From NCBI GenBank assembly GCA_036419695.1, contig CP143946.1, positions 2,226,001-2,290,000 on the forward strand: a stretch of 64,000 bases of DNA, read 5' to 3'. A program made the position numbers and the translations under genes. Below, in pieces: positions 25,650 through 33,454 of the stretch (position 1 is the first letter of the stretch; the number at the start of each line of letters is the position of its first letter). The notes beneath the pieces were generated by a model. The model was given only the letters and a program-made list of their open reading frames with translations, had not been told where the DNA came from and did not search any database. The DNA is from [Clostridium] symbiosum (GTDB taxonomy: Bacteria; Bacillota; Clostridia; Lachnospirales; Lachnospiraceae).

Positions 25650-26993
25650 ATGATTTACATTTTGTTATTTTTATTAGTAGTTTTATTTGGAATAATATAC
25701 TTTTTCTCACGAGATATTTTTTCGCCAAGTTGCGTCTTGTGTGAGTCTTATATTATATCAATTATTTCAGGAATCATTCATAGTAAAATGTTAGGATGGG
25801 ATTTTAACATTAGCTTAAAGACATTTGGATTATGTTTAATCGGAATGGTGATTTTTGAGTTAGCTTATGGCTTTACATATTATATACAAAAAAAAACTCT
25901 AATTAAGAACAATATTGAGACAAGAAGATTTGCATTACATTCTATAGATATAAGTCGAACCAAAATTGGTATTTTAATTTGTATTCAAATAATAGTATTG
26001 ATTTTATATATTTATTATTTTGTGAAAAATATAGGAGGTTTAAGTATCGCTACAATTACTGATACTATGATGTCATATAGATCGTCTTATTATTTTGAAG
26101 ATAATGCAAACTCAAATACATTGATACCAAGTTTTGTAACACAGATGACAAAAATTAGCAGAGTGATTTCATATTTTTGTATTTACATTTTTATTTTAAA
26201 TAAACTTAATTCAGATGATAAAAAAACAAGAAATAGATTATTATTGATACCATGTTTGATTTATATACCCATAGTTCTTTTATCGGGAGGACGATATTAT
26301 ATCATTATGTTTTTTATCTCAACATTTATTATTTGGGTTATTCTCAATAAAGTGCTTAATAACAAACAGGTATTATTAAAAAATTTCATTAAAATTGTTG
26401 CTTCTATTCTTTTTGTATTGCTCTTTTTTTCAGTAACTAGGACATTAGTGGGAAGAACTAGCACAACGGGAATACTTGAGTATATAACGGGCTATTTGGG
26501 AAGAAATGTCAAAATGTTAGATATGTATATAAACGACCCAATAACACAGAGCAATATATGGGGGCAAGAGACATTTTATTCTCTTAATAGAATTTTGTAT
26601 AAGCTAGGAATTCTTAAGGAAAAGTATACTATATATTTAGAATTTAGATATTTAAATGGAATATCTATGGGAAATACTTATACAGCATTTAGATGTATGT
26701 ATAACGATTTTGGCATGATAGGTGTAATTATTTTACAAACTATTGAGGGAATAGTATTTTCGTTAATTTATAGTTTTATCACTTTGAAAAAAATAAATAC
26801 TTATAGCATCTTAGTTTTGTTATATTCAATGTTAATAGCGACTCTTTTTATGCATTCGTATTCAGAGAGTTTTTATAATGAGGTTATTTCATTGAGCTAT
26901 ATTATTTTTATAACGGGGTTTTATGCACTTGGTTACTATTTGAGAATTTATTTGAAGGATAGTGGGATTATTTCAATTAGGAGAAAAATATGA
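25650..26993 (+). CDS. wzy: Wzy-type repeat-unit polymerase, locus 1
   Basis: A 447-residue, very hydrophobic protein with about 11-12 membrane segments and a large extracytoplasmic loop (ITGYLGRNVKMLDMYINDPIT through GISMGNTYTAFRCMYNDFG). This is the topology of oligosaccharide repeat-unit polymerases. GAGG precedes the ATG. The gene overlaps the next by four bases. Sequence identity is low across this family, so the call rests on topology and neighbours (GTs, flippase). Confidence 0.8.
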   Translation: MIYILLFLLVVLFGIIYFFSRDIFSPSCVLCESYIISIISGIIHSKMLGWDFNISLKTFGLCLIGMVIFELAYGFTYYIQKKTLIKNNIETRRFALHSIDISRTKIGILICIQIIVLILYIYYFVKNIGGLSIATITDTMMSYRSSYYFEDNANSNTLIPSFVTQMTKISRVISYFCIYIFILNKLNSDDKKTRNRLLLIPCLIYIPIVLLSGGRYYIIMFFISTFIIWVILNKVLNNKQVLLKNFIKIVASILFVLLFFSVTRTLVGRTSTTGILEYITGYLGRNVKMLDMYINDPITQSNIWGQETFYSLNRILYKLGILKEKYTIYLEFRYLNGISMGNTYTAFRCMYNDFGMIGVIILQTIEGIVFSLIYSFITLKKINTYSILVLLYSMLIATLFMHSYSESFYNEVISLSYIIFITGFYALGYYLRIYLKDSGIISIRRKI

Positions 26994-27700
26994 TACCTAA
27001 AATTATTCATTACTGTTGGTTCGGTAAGAGAGATCTTCCTAAATCTGCAATTAAATGTATGGAAAGTTGGAGTCGTTTTCTACCTGGCTGTGAAATAAAA
27101 AGATGGGATGAATCGAATTATGACTTTCGGAAGAGAAACTATACTTTAGAGGCATATGAGATGGGAAAATATGCGTTTGTTAGTGATGTGGCAAGATTGG
27201 ATGTCGTGTACAACGAGGGAGGAATATACTTAGATACTGATGTTGAATTAATTAAAGACATTACCCCTCTTTTACACTATTCTGCGTATATGGGATTTCA
27301 AGGAAAAAGTAGAGATGGAAAATGTTACGTCAATACGGGAATTGGCTTTGGTTCAGAAGCGGGTAATCCTATTATTAAAGAAATGATAGAAGATTACGAT
27401 AAAGTTAATTTTATTAAAAGAGATGGTTCATTGGATATGTTATCTTGTCCTGTTAGGAATTCTAAAGTTCTAGAAAAACATGGTCTGATTTATAATGGTC
27501 TGAAACAACAATTGGAAGGGATAGTGATAATGGAACCCTCTGTTCTATGCCCAATGGACGAAATAACTGGTAGGTTAGTTATTAATGAGTCCAAGACTTT
27601 ATCGATACATTATTTTGATGCAACTTGGCTTTCAAAAAAAAAGCGAGTAAAGCGATGTATAAGAAGGTTAATAGGACCAGATTTATTAAGATTTTATTAA
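26990..27700 (+). CDS. GT32-type capsular glycosyltransferase, locus 1
   Basis: A 236-residue GT-A enzyme. The opening IPKIIHYCWFGKRDLP and the DxD metal-binding motif in VARLDVVYNEGGIYLDTDVEL are diagnostic of the Gly_transf_sug / GT32 family, which transfers hexoses or galactose-type sugars. Its start overlaps the wzy stop by four bases, so it is translationally coupled. The exact donor is not predictable. Confidence 0.87.
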   Translation: MIPKIIHYCWFGKRDLPKSAIKCMESWSRFLPGCEIKRWDESNYDFRKRNYTLEAYEMGKYAFVSDVARLDVVYNEGGIYLDTDVELIKDITPLLHYSAYMGFQGKSRDGKCYVNTGIGFGSEAGNPIIKEMIEDYDKVNFIKRDGSLDMLSCPVRNSKVLEKHGLIYNGLKQQLEGIVIMEPSVLCPMDEITGRLVINESKTLSIHYFDATWLSKKKRVKRCIRRLIGPDLLRFY

Positions 27701-27724
27701 ATATAAAGAAGAGGTAAGGAATAA

Positions 27725-28483
27725 ATGAAATATAGTGCGAGATATTTTAGAGAAAGCATGCCTGAATGGAAAAGAAAAAAGGATCCAATTTTTGTAAGAG
27801 CATTTTATAGACCAGTATCATTTTATGGTTCCGCCTTTTGCGCAAACCTGGGAATTAAGGCGAACTATGTTACGGTTTTTTCACTATTTATTTCATTTTT
27901 TGCAGCAATATCATACTTTTGTTCTAATCACAGCATAAACATAATAGGAGCAAGTTTAATTAACTGTTGGCTTGTCTTAGATTGTATTGATGGAAATTTA
28001 GCTAGAAGTGTTGAACGGCAACCTTTTGGAGAATTTCTTGATGCTATGGGCAGTTATATACTTGTTTCATTTTTAGGAATAGGAATTGGCGTATATGTAT
28101 TTAAAAATGGAGGTCTATTTTTGTTAAGTAATAATTACTGGTGGATAATTCTTGGAGCTTTAATTTCAATTCTAGATCTTTTAATGCGTCTAACATATCA
28201 AAAATATAAAAATAATTCTGTTGAGTTACAAGAATCAGGTGCAATACCAGTTGAATTGGATAAAAGATTAGCTCATGATTCGTCAACCAGTATTCGAACA
28301 AGAATAGAAATGGAATTTGGAATAGCTGGTATTCTACCGCCAGCAATATTAGTATGCACTATTTTAAACTTTCTTGATATTATTCTTGTATACATGTTTT
28401 TGTATAATTTAACAGGGTGTATATTAGTAATAATTCTGTATACTAGAAAATCATTAAAGTATATAAATAAACCAATAAGGTGA
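27725..28483 (+). CDS. CDP-alcohol phosphotransferase family protein, locus 1
   Basis: A 252-residue membrane enzyme with several hydrophobic helices and the CDP-alcohol phosphotransferase signature LDCIDGNLARSVERQPFGEFLDAMGS. The pattern D-x2-D-G-x2-A-R-x8-G-x3-D-x3-D is matched up to the third Asp, but the fourth Asp, usually the catalytic base, is Ser. Members move a phospho-alcohol from a CDP-alcohol. With a LicC-LicA fusion and an IspD-like gene in the same locus, a phosphocholine-like or polyol-phosphate decoration of the glycan is likely. The substitution means activity should not be assumed. Confidence 0.8.
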   Translation: MKYSARYFRESMPEWKRKKDPIFVRAFYRPVSFYGSAFCANLGIKANYVTVFSLFISFFAAISYFCSNHSINIIGASLINCWLVLDCIDGNLARSVERQPFGEFLDAMGSYILVSFLGIGIGVYVFKNGGLFLLSNNYWWIILGALISILDLLMRLTYQKYKNNSVELQESGAIPVELDKRLAHDSSTSIRTRIEMEFGIAGILPPAILVCTILNFLDIILVYMFLYNLTGCILVIILYTRKSLKYINKPIR

Positions 28484-28488
28484 AAAAT

Positions 28489-29466
28489 ATGGATACATTA
28501 ATTAGTGTGATTGTGCCTGTATATGGTGTGGAGAATTATTTAAGCACATGTATTGATAGCATAATTAAACAGACATATGCAAATATAGAAATAATACTGG
28601 TTGATGACGGTTCTCAAGATAAAAGCGGAGAATTGTGCGACTACTATTTAACACAAGATTCTCGTATTAGAGTGATACATAAAAAGAATGGAGGACTTTC
28701 AGATGCACGAAATGCGGGAATTGATATATGTAATGGAGAGTTCATTTCTTTCATTGATAGTGATGATTATATCTCGCCAATATTTATAGAAATTCTGTAT
28801 AATGCGGCAAAAAAAATGAATGCTGATATTGTTACTTGTTCTAATGCGGTTAGTTTTATTGATGGAGTAGCTAAAAAAGTTGAACTGGAAACAAAATTGG
28901 AAAGATGTAACATAGAAGAAATAAAGCAAAAAGAAGTGATAAGAAAAATTTTATACCAAAGAATTCCAAATGGTGCACCGCATAGATTGTATAAACGATC
29001 TATTTTTAATGAACTTAGGTTTCCATTTGGATATCTATTTGAAGATGTTGCTACAGTTTATAAGGCATTTTTTTTAGCAAATAAAATAGCTATAGTAGAT
29101 GCTAATCTTTATGCATATAGAATCAGACAAGATAGTATTGTGAGAATGAAATTTTCTGATAAAAAGATGATCGCAATTACTATTGGAAAAGAACTCTTTG
29201 AAAATATTTCATTATTTGATTTATCGTTAAAAAAAGCAGCGGCATCTAGAGCGTTTGCTTTGAATTTTCAGGTATTCTTGCAAGTTCCACCTAATGATCA
29301 AGAGAATCTAAAAAAACTATGGGAAGAAATCATTAAATATAGAAAGTTAGTTATAAGTGATTTTGATACTTATATTCGTCCTAAAAATAAATATGCAGCG
29401 ATACTCTCTTTTTTGGGAATGCGTACTGCACATAAAATAGGGAGAAGAATATTATATAACAATTAA
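28489..29466 (+). CDS. GT2-family glycosyltransferase, locus 1
   Basis: A 325-residue GT-A enzyme with classical GT2 features: VIVPVYGVENYLSTCIDSI at the N-terminus, ILVDDGSQDKSGELCD, KKNGGLSDARNAGID and the DxD-type FIDSDDYISP. Start 28489 follows AAGGTG at 7 bases; an in-frame GTG at 28480 overlaps the preceding stop. It likely extends the repeat unit. It is the last gene before the first degenerate IS200-type element. Confidence 0.88.
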   Translation: MDTLISVIVPVYGVENYLSTCIDSIIKQTYANIEIILVDDGSQDKSGELCDYYLTQDSRIRVIHKKNGGLSDARNAGIDICNGEFISFIDSDDYISPIFIEILYNAAKKMNADIVTCSNAVSFIDGVAKKVELETKLERCNIEEIKQKEVIRKILYQRIPNGAPHRLYKRSIFNELRFPFGYLFEDVATVYKAFFLANKIAIVDANLYAYRIRQDSIVRMKFSDKKMIAITIGKELFENISLFDLSLKKAAASRAFALNFQVFLQVPPNDQENLKKLWEEIIKYRKLVISDFDTYIRPKNKYAAILSFLGMRTAHKIGRRILYNN

Positions 29467-30126
29467 ATGAAAGTCCCAATTCCCCAGCTATGCTGGGGAG
29501 AATAATGTAGGTGGAAATGGTGAGGATATCAATAAAAATCTTCCTATGTTTCAATGAGAATGGTGTCGCAAGCCAAATTCAAACATAGGAGGCAGTCCAA
29601 ATGGACAATAAAAGTTTATCACACACTCGCCGGAAATGCTTGTACCATATCGTATTCATACCCCAATATAGAAAGAAGACATTGTATGGAAAGGTGCGAG
29701 AAGACATAAAGAAATATTCACAACATTACGTAGATACAAAGATGTTGAAATTATTGCAGGAGCAGTATGTTTGGCTCATGAACATCTTAGTGTAGCAATA
29801 CCGCCTAAAATAAGCCTTTTGTCATTCAAGGGATATTTAAAGGGAAAAAGTACCCTGATGGTATATGATAGGCACCCAGAATTGCAAAGTAAATGGGATA
29901 AGGCATTCTGGGCGAGAGGCTATTATGTAGAAGCAATCGGTAATATTACTGATGAAGCAGTACAAAAGTATATAAAAGAGCAGGTCGAGGAATCAAGAAG
30001 AGAAGATTTCGGAAGTACCGTTTTATAGCAGACCAGTAAAAATGCTTGCGATACCGCCCTTTGGGGTGAGCAGTAACAATGCCCCTTTGGAGGGGCAAAC
30101 ATAAACCACTATTTGAAGTGGTGGTT
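29467..30126 (+). mobile_element. Degenerate IS200/IS605-type element, copy 1
   Basis: A tnpA pseudogene sits between subterminal hairpins: CCCCAGC/GCTGGGG at 29482-29498 on the left, and on the right GCCCC-TTTGGA-GGGGC then CCACT...AGTGG. The whole unit is repeated in the same orientation at 32526. Hairpin ends and a lone Y1 transposase are hallmarks of this family. Confidence 0.75.
29601..30028 (+). pseudogene. Frameshifted IS200-type TnpA (Y1 transposase)
   Basis: The product begins MDNKSLSHTRRKCLYHIVFIPQYRKK and resumes after a 1-base deletion near 29710-29720 in another frame. It continues with SVAIPPKISLLSFKGYLKGKSTLMVYDRHPELQ-type sequence split across frames. The HUH motif is changed from HVH, seen in copy 2 at 32660, to HEH. 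Frameshift and altered catalytic motif make it inactive. Confidence 0.85.
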
Positions 30127-30159
30127 GCTAACTTGGATTGTATGGAGGAATATATATTA

Positions 30160-31575
30160 ATGGCTTACAATAGCAAAAAAAAGGCCAGGTATTTAGTTGG
30201 CAATATAGGGCTTTTTATGATTGCTACATTTTTGCCCAAAACACTTACATTTTTTATGGTTCCACTATATACAAGTTGTTTATCAACTGTTGAGTATGGG
30301 GCAGCGGATATGTTAACAAACACAGTTTCTTTATTAATGCCAGTTCTAACGCTTCAAATTCAAGATGCAGTAATGAGATATGCGTTAAAAGAAGATTATA
30401 GCAAAGAAGATGTGTTAAGTGTAGGCGTAAAAATAACGCTAACAGGTGGTGGATTACTTATTATTTTATTGATAGTCTTAGTTAATATAAATATTGTAAC
30501 AATTAATATATATTTTTTGTTTTTTTTATGTCTAAATTATTTTACGGGATCATTAAATAATGTGTTGGCATATTTCTGCAGAGGGATAAACAAGATAAAG
30601 ATAATAACGATAAGTAGTATACTTAATTCATTACTTACAATTGGATGTAATCTTCTTTTTTTATTGGTTTTACACTGGGGACTAAATGGTTATTTAATAG
30701 CTAATTCAGTTGGTGCTGCGGTGAGAGTTTTATATATTTTTTTCGGCGCTCAGCTTTATAAAAAATTTACTTGGAAAAATCATTCAAAGAATATAGCAAA
30801 CGATATGATCAGTTTTAGTATTCCTATGATATTCAGCGCACTTTCATGGTGGATTAATAATGCATCCGATAAATATATCTTAACAATATTCAAAGGGGTA
30901 TCAATCGTCGGTATATATGCAATTGCAAGTAAGATACCATCTATTTTAGCGGCATTTGGCGAAGTTATAGCGAAATCATTTTCAATATCAGCTATTAAAG
31001 AGTTTGATTCAAATGATACAGATGGATTTTTAGGAAAGAGTTATGGAACTATCAGTTTTTGTATGGTTTTTATTTGTTCTTTAATTATGATATTGAATGA
31101 AAATTTGGCTAAAATAATGTTTGCTAAAGAGTTTTATGCTGCATGGAAATATGTTCCACTACTTCTTGTTTCAATAATGTTTAATCAACTTTCATTATCT
31201 TGTGAAAATATTTTACTTGGAGTAGGAAAAACTAGTATAATTTCAAAAACGGCTTTAATGGGAGCTTGCATCAATACTTTCCTAAATTTTATATTAATAC
31301 CGATATTTGGTGCTTATGGGGCAGCATGTGCTACTGCCTTTGGCTTTTTTTTAACATGGGTAATACGCTACCAAAAAGTTATTTTATATGTGAAGTTAAA
31401 GAATAGTATTAGGAAAGAAATAATTTCATATTTTTTAATAACTATCCAGATGGTATTGGCTTGCTTTGGACATGCATACTTATTTATCCAAATAGTGATA
31501 TTAGGTTTGATGTTAAATATATATTTTGAAGAATTAAAAAAAATAGTTAAATTTGTTATACATGGTTGGCATTAA
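30160..31575 (+). CDS. wzx: Wzx-type repeat-unit flippase, locus 1
   Basis: A 471-residue MOP-superfamily polysaccharide transporter with 12-14 hydrophobic segments and the N-terminal GNIGLFMIATFLPKTLTFFMVPLYT characteristic of RfbX/Wzx proteins. It would flip the undecaprenyl-linked repeat unit across the membrane for Wzy. The start at 30160 has TGGAGGAA about 11 bases upstream; the open frame extends into the IS element, but that part is not protein-like. It lies between two IS200-type copies, together with the IspD-like gene. Confidence 0.88.
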   Translation: MAYNSKKKARYLVGNIGLFMIATFLPKTLTFFMVPLYTSCLSTVEYGAADMLTNTVSLLMPVLTLQIQDAVMRYALKEDYSKEDVLSVGVKITLTGGGLLIILLIVLVNINIVTINIYFLFFLCLNYFTGSLNNVLAYFCRGINKIKIITISSILNSLLTIGCNLLFLLVLHWGLNGYLIANSVGAAVRVLYIFFGAQLYKKFTWKNHSKNIANDMISFSIPMIFSALSWWINNASDKYILTIFKGVSIVGIYAIASKIPSILAAFGEVIAKSFSISAIKEFDSNDTDGFLGKSYGTISFCMVFICSLIMILNENLAKIMFAKEFYAAWKYVPLLLVSIMFNQLSLSCENILLGVGKTSIISKTALMGACINTFLNFILIPIFGAYGAACATAFGFFLTWVIRYQKVILYVKLKNSIRKEIISYFLITIQMVLACFGHAYLFIQIVILGLMLNIYFEELKKIVKFVIHGWH

Positions 31576-31790
31576 GTTTTAGATCAATTTATTTTTTTCC
31601 ACTGATTATTTATATTCAAAAAACTAGAATTGAATTAATATCCTAGAAAAGCTGAAAGTTAGAATTGTAAGTTATATTATGTTTACCAAAGCCGGAAAAA
31701 AGAATTTATGGAACCAAATTCCTACTTTAAAAGGCGTTATAGATTGATTTTGCTTGGCCATATAAGTTTTTTCGAACAGAAAGGAGATAC

Positions 31791-32525
31791 ATGAACATAG
31801 CAGTAGTTTTGGCAGGTGGTAACGGAACTCGTGTAGGTTCCGACATTCCCAAGCAGTTTATCAAAGTTCAGGACAAACCAATACTTGCATACACTCTTGA
31901 TAATTTCCAGATGAATCCGGAAATCGACGCGATTGAGATAGTCTGCCATAAAGATTGGGTGGACGAGGTAAAGTGGATTTGTGATAAGTATGATATTTCA
32001 AAGTTCCGGTGGCTTACCCTCGGTGGAGATACCTTCCAGGAATCAACTATGAATGGAATCTTTAACTTAAGGGAGAAAATTTATTTAGAGGACTTACTGA
32101 TACTCTCTTTTGGCGTTTCTCCGTTTACTACACCGGATATTATCAACGACAGTATACGCGTTGCGAAAGAGCACGGTAATGGGATAAGCGCTGAGAATTC
32201 TGTACTTTGCACATGCATTAAGGACGATGAGTATAGTACGACACAGAATCTTATCCGAGAGACAATAATGGGCTTTTCAAATCCGTGGACGTTTAGGTTT
32301 GGAGAACTTATTGAGGCTTATGAAGAAGTAATAAGACGAGGAATACTCTATGAGATTGAGCCTCATACTACCTCTGTGTATTTAGCCCTTGGAAAGCGTC
32401 TCTGGTTTTCAAAGAGCAGCGGTCATAATTTCAAGATTACAACGCGGGAGGATATTGAACGATTTGAAGGGTTGCTGTTACTTAAAGCCAAGAGAGCACA
32501 CAAAGGAAAAACGATTGACTGGTAA
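31791..32525 (+). CDS. IspD/TarI-type cytidylyltransferase-like protein, locus 1
   Basis: A 244-residue nucleotidyltransferase-fold protein. The N-terminal CTP-binding signature is good (VVLAGGNGTRVGSDIPKQFIKV). The family makes CDP-methylerythritol (IspD) or CDP-ribitol (TarI). In the central motif, where IspD has a Asp-Ala-Val/Ala-Arg-Pro stretch, this protein reads LSFGVSPF, lacking both the Asp and the Arg. It could make an unusual CDP-polyol or be catalytically altered. GAAAGGAG precedes the ATG. The 31576-31790 gap upstream is AT-rich and shows no gene. Confidence 0.72.
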   Translation: MNIAVVLAGGNGTRVGSDIPKQFIKVQDKPILAYTLDNFQMNPEIDAIEIVCHKDWVDEVKWICDKYDISKFRWLTLGGDTFQESTMNGIFNLREKIYLEDLLILSFGVSPFTTPDIINDSIRVAKEHGNGISAENSVLCTCIKDDEYSTTQNLIRETIMGFSNPWTFRFGELIEAYEEVIRRGILYEIEPHTTSVYLALGKRLWFSKSSGHNFKITTREDIERFEGLLLLKAKRAHKGKTIDW

Positions 32526-33406
32526 ATGAAAGTCCTAATCCTCCAGCTATGATGGGGAGAATAGTGTAAGTGGAAAAGGTGAGGATAACAATAAGAATCC
32601 TTCTATGTTTCAATGAGAATGATGCCGCAAGCCAAACTCAAACATAGGAGGCAGTTCAAATGGACAATAAAAGTTTATCACACACTCGCTGGAAATGCCA
32701 GTACCATATCGTATTCATACCCCAATATAGAAAGAAGACATTGTATGGGAAGGTGCGATAAGACGTAAAGGAAATACCCACAACATTATGTAGATACAAA
32801 GATGTTGAAATTATTGCAGGAGCAGTATGTTTAGATCATGTACATCTTAGTGTAGCAATACCGCCTAAAATAAGCCTTTCGTCATTCATGGGATATCTAA
32901 AGGGAAAAAGTACCCTGATGGTATATGATAGGCACCCAGAATTGTAAAGTAAATGGGATAAGGCATTCTGGGCAAGAGGCTATTATGTAGAAACAATCGG
33001 TAATACTACCAATGAAGCAGTACAAAAATATATAAAAGAGCAGGCCGAGGAATCAAGAAGAGAAAATTTCGGAAGTACCGTTTTATAGCAGACCAGTAAA
33101 AATGCCTGCGATACCGCCCTTTGGGGCGAGCAGTAACAATGCCCCTCTGGAGGGGCAAACATAGACCACCACTTGAAGTGGTGGTTACAGACTGTAGACA
33201 AAGTCGCCATTCTGTAGAATTCATGGCATAACGCCATAAATTCTAGTCACCGAAGGAAGAACTGCCGGTTTTCTCGCGCAAGGGCTAAAGCCCCTGAAAA
33301 TCGGCAGTTCAGCATTACGGCGGAAGTGAATTCCACCTATGTGATTTGAAATGAGGGTTACACCCTCAAATTCCTGATATAAGGAAAATATAGTTTGCTA
33401 ACTTGG
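32526..33406 (+). mobile_element. Degenerate IS200/IS605-type element, copy 2, with an internal insertion
   Basis: This is a near-identical direct repeat of the 29467 element, including left hairpin region, tnpA remnant and right hairpins. After the final CCACT/AGTGG hairpin the sequence is interrupted at ~33188 by ~205 bases. They hold three hairpins: around 33216-33243, the GAACTGCCG/CGGCAGTTC stem near 33268-33310, and GAGGG/CCCTC near 33352. The end sequence TTGCTAACTTGGAT, which directly follows copy 1, then resumes at 33393. Confidence 0.65.
32660..33088 (+). pseudogene. IS200-type TnpA with two nonsense codons
   Basis: The frame reads MDNKSLSHTRWKCQYHIVFIPQYRKK and retains the HUH motif (LDHVHLSVAIPP). 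It is interrupted by TAA after YGKVR (near 32759) and by TAA after RHPEL (near 32944). Unlike copy 1 it has no frameshift. Confidence 0.85.
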
Positions 33407-33454
33407 ATGTAAAAGCAAAGAAAAGTCCGCTGAAGGAGTGGAAAGGAAAAATAC

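Noticed and set aside
32983..33237. Minus-strand frames over IS copy 2
   Set aside because: They are the antisense of the degenerate transposase and its hairpins.
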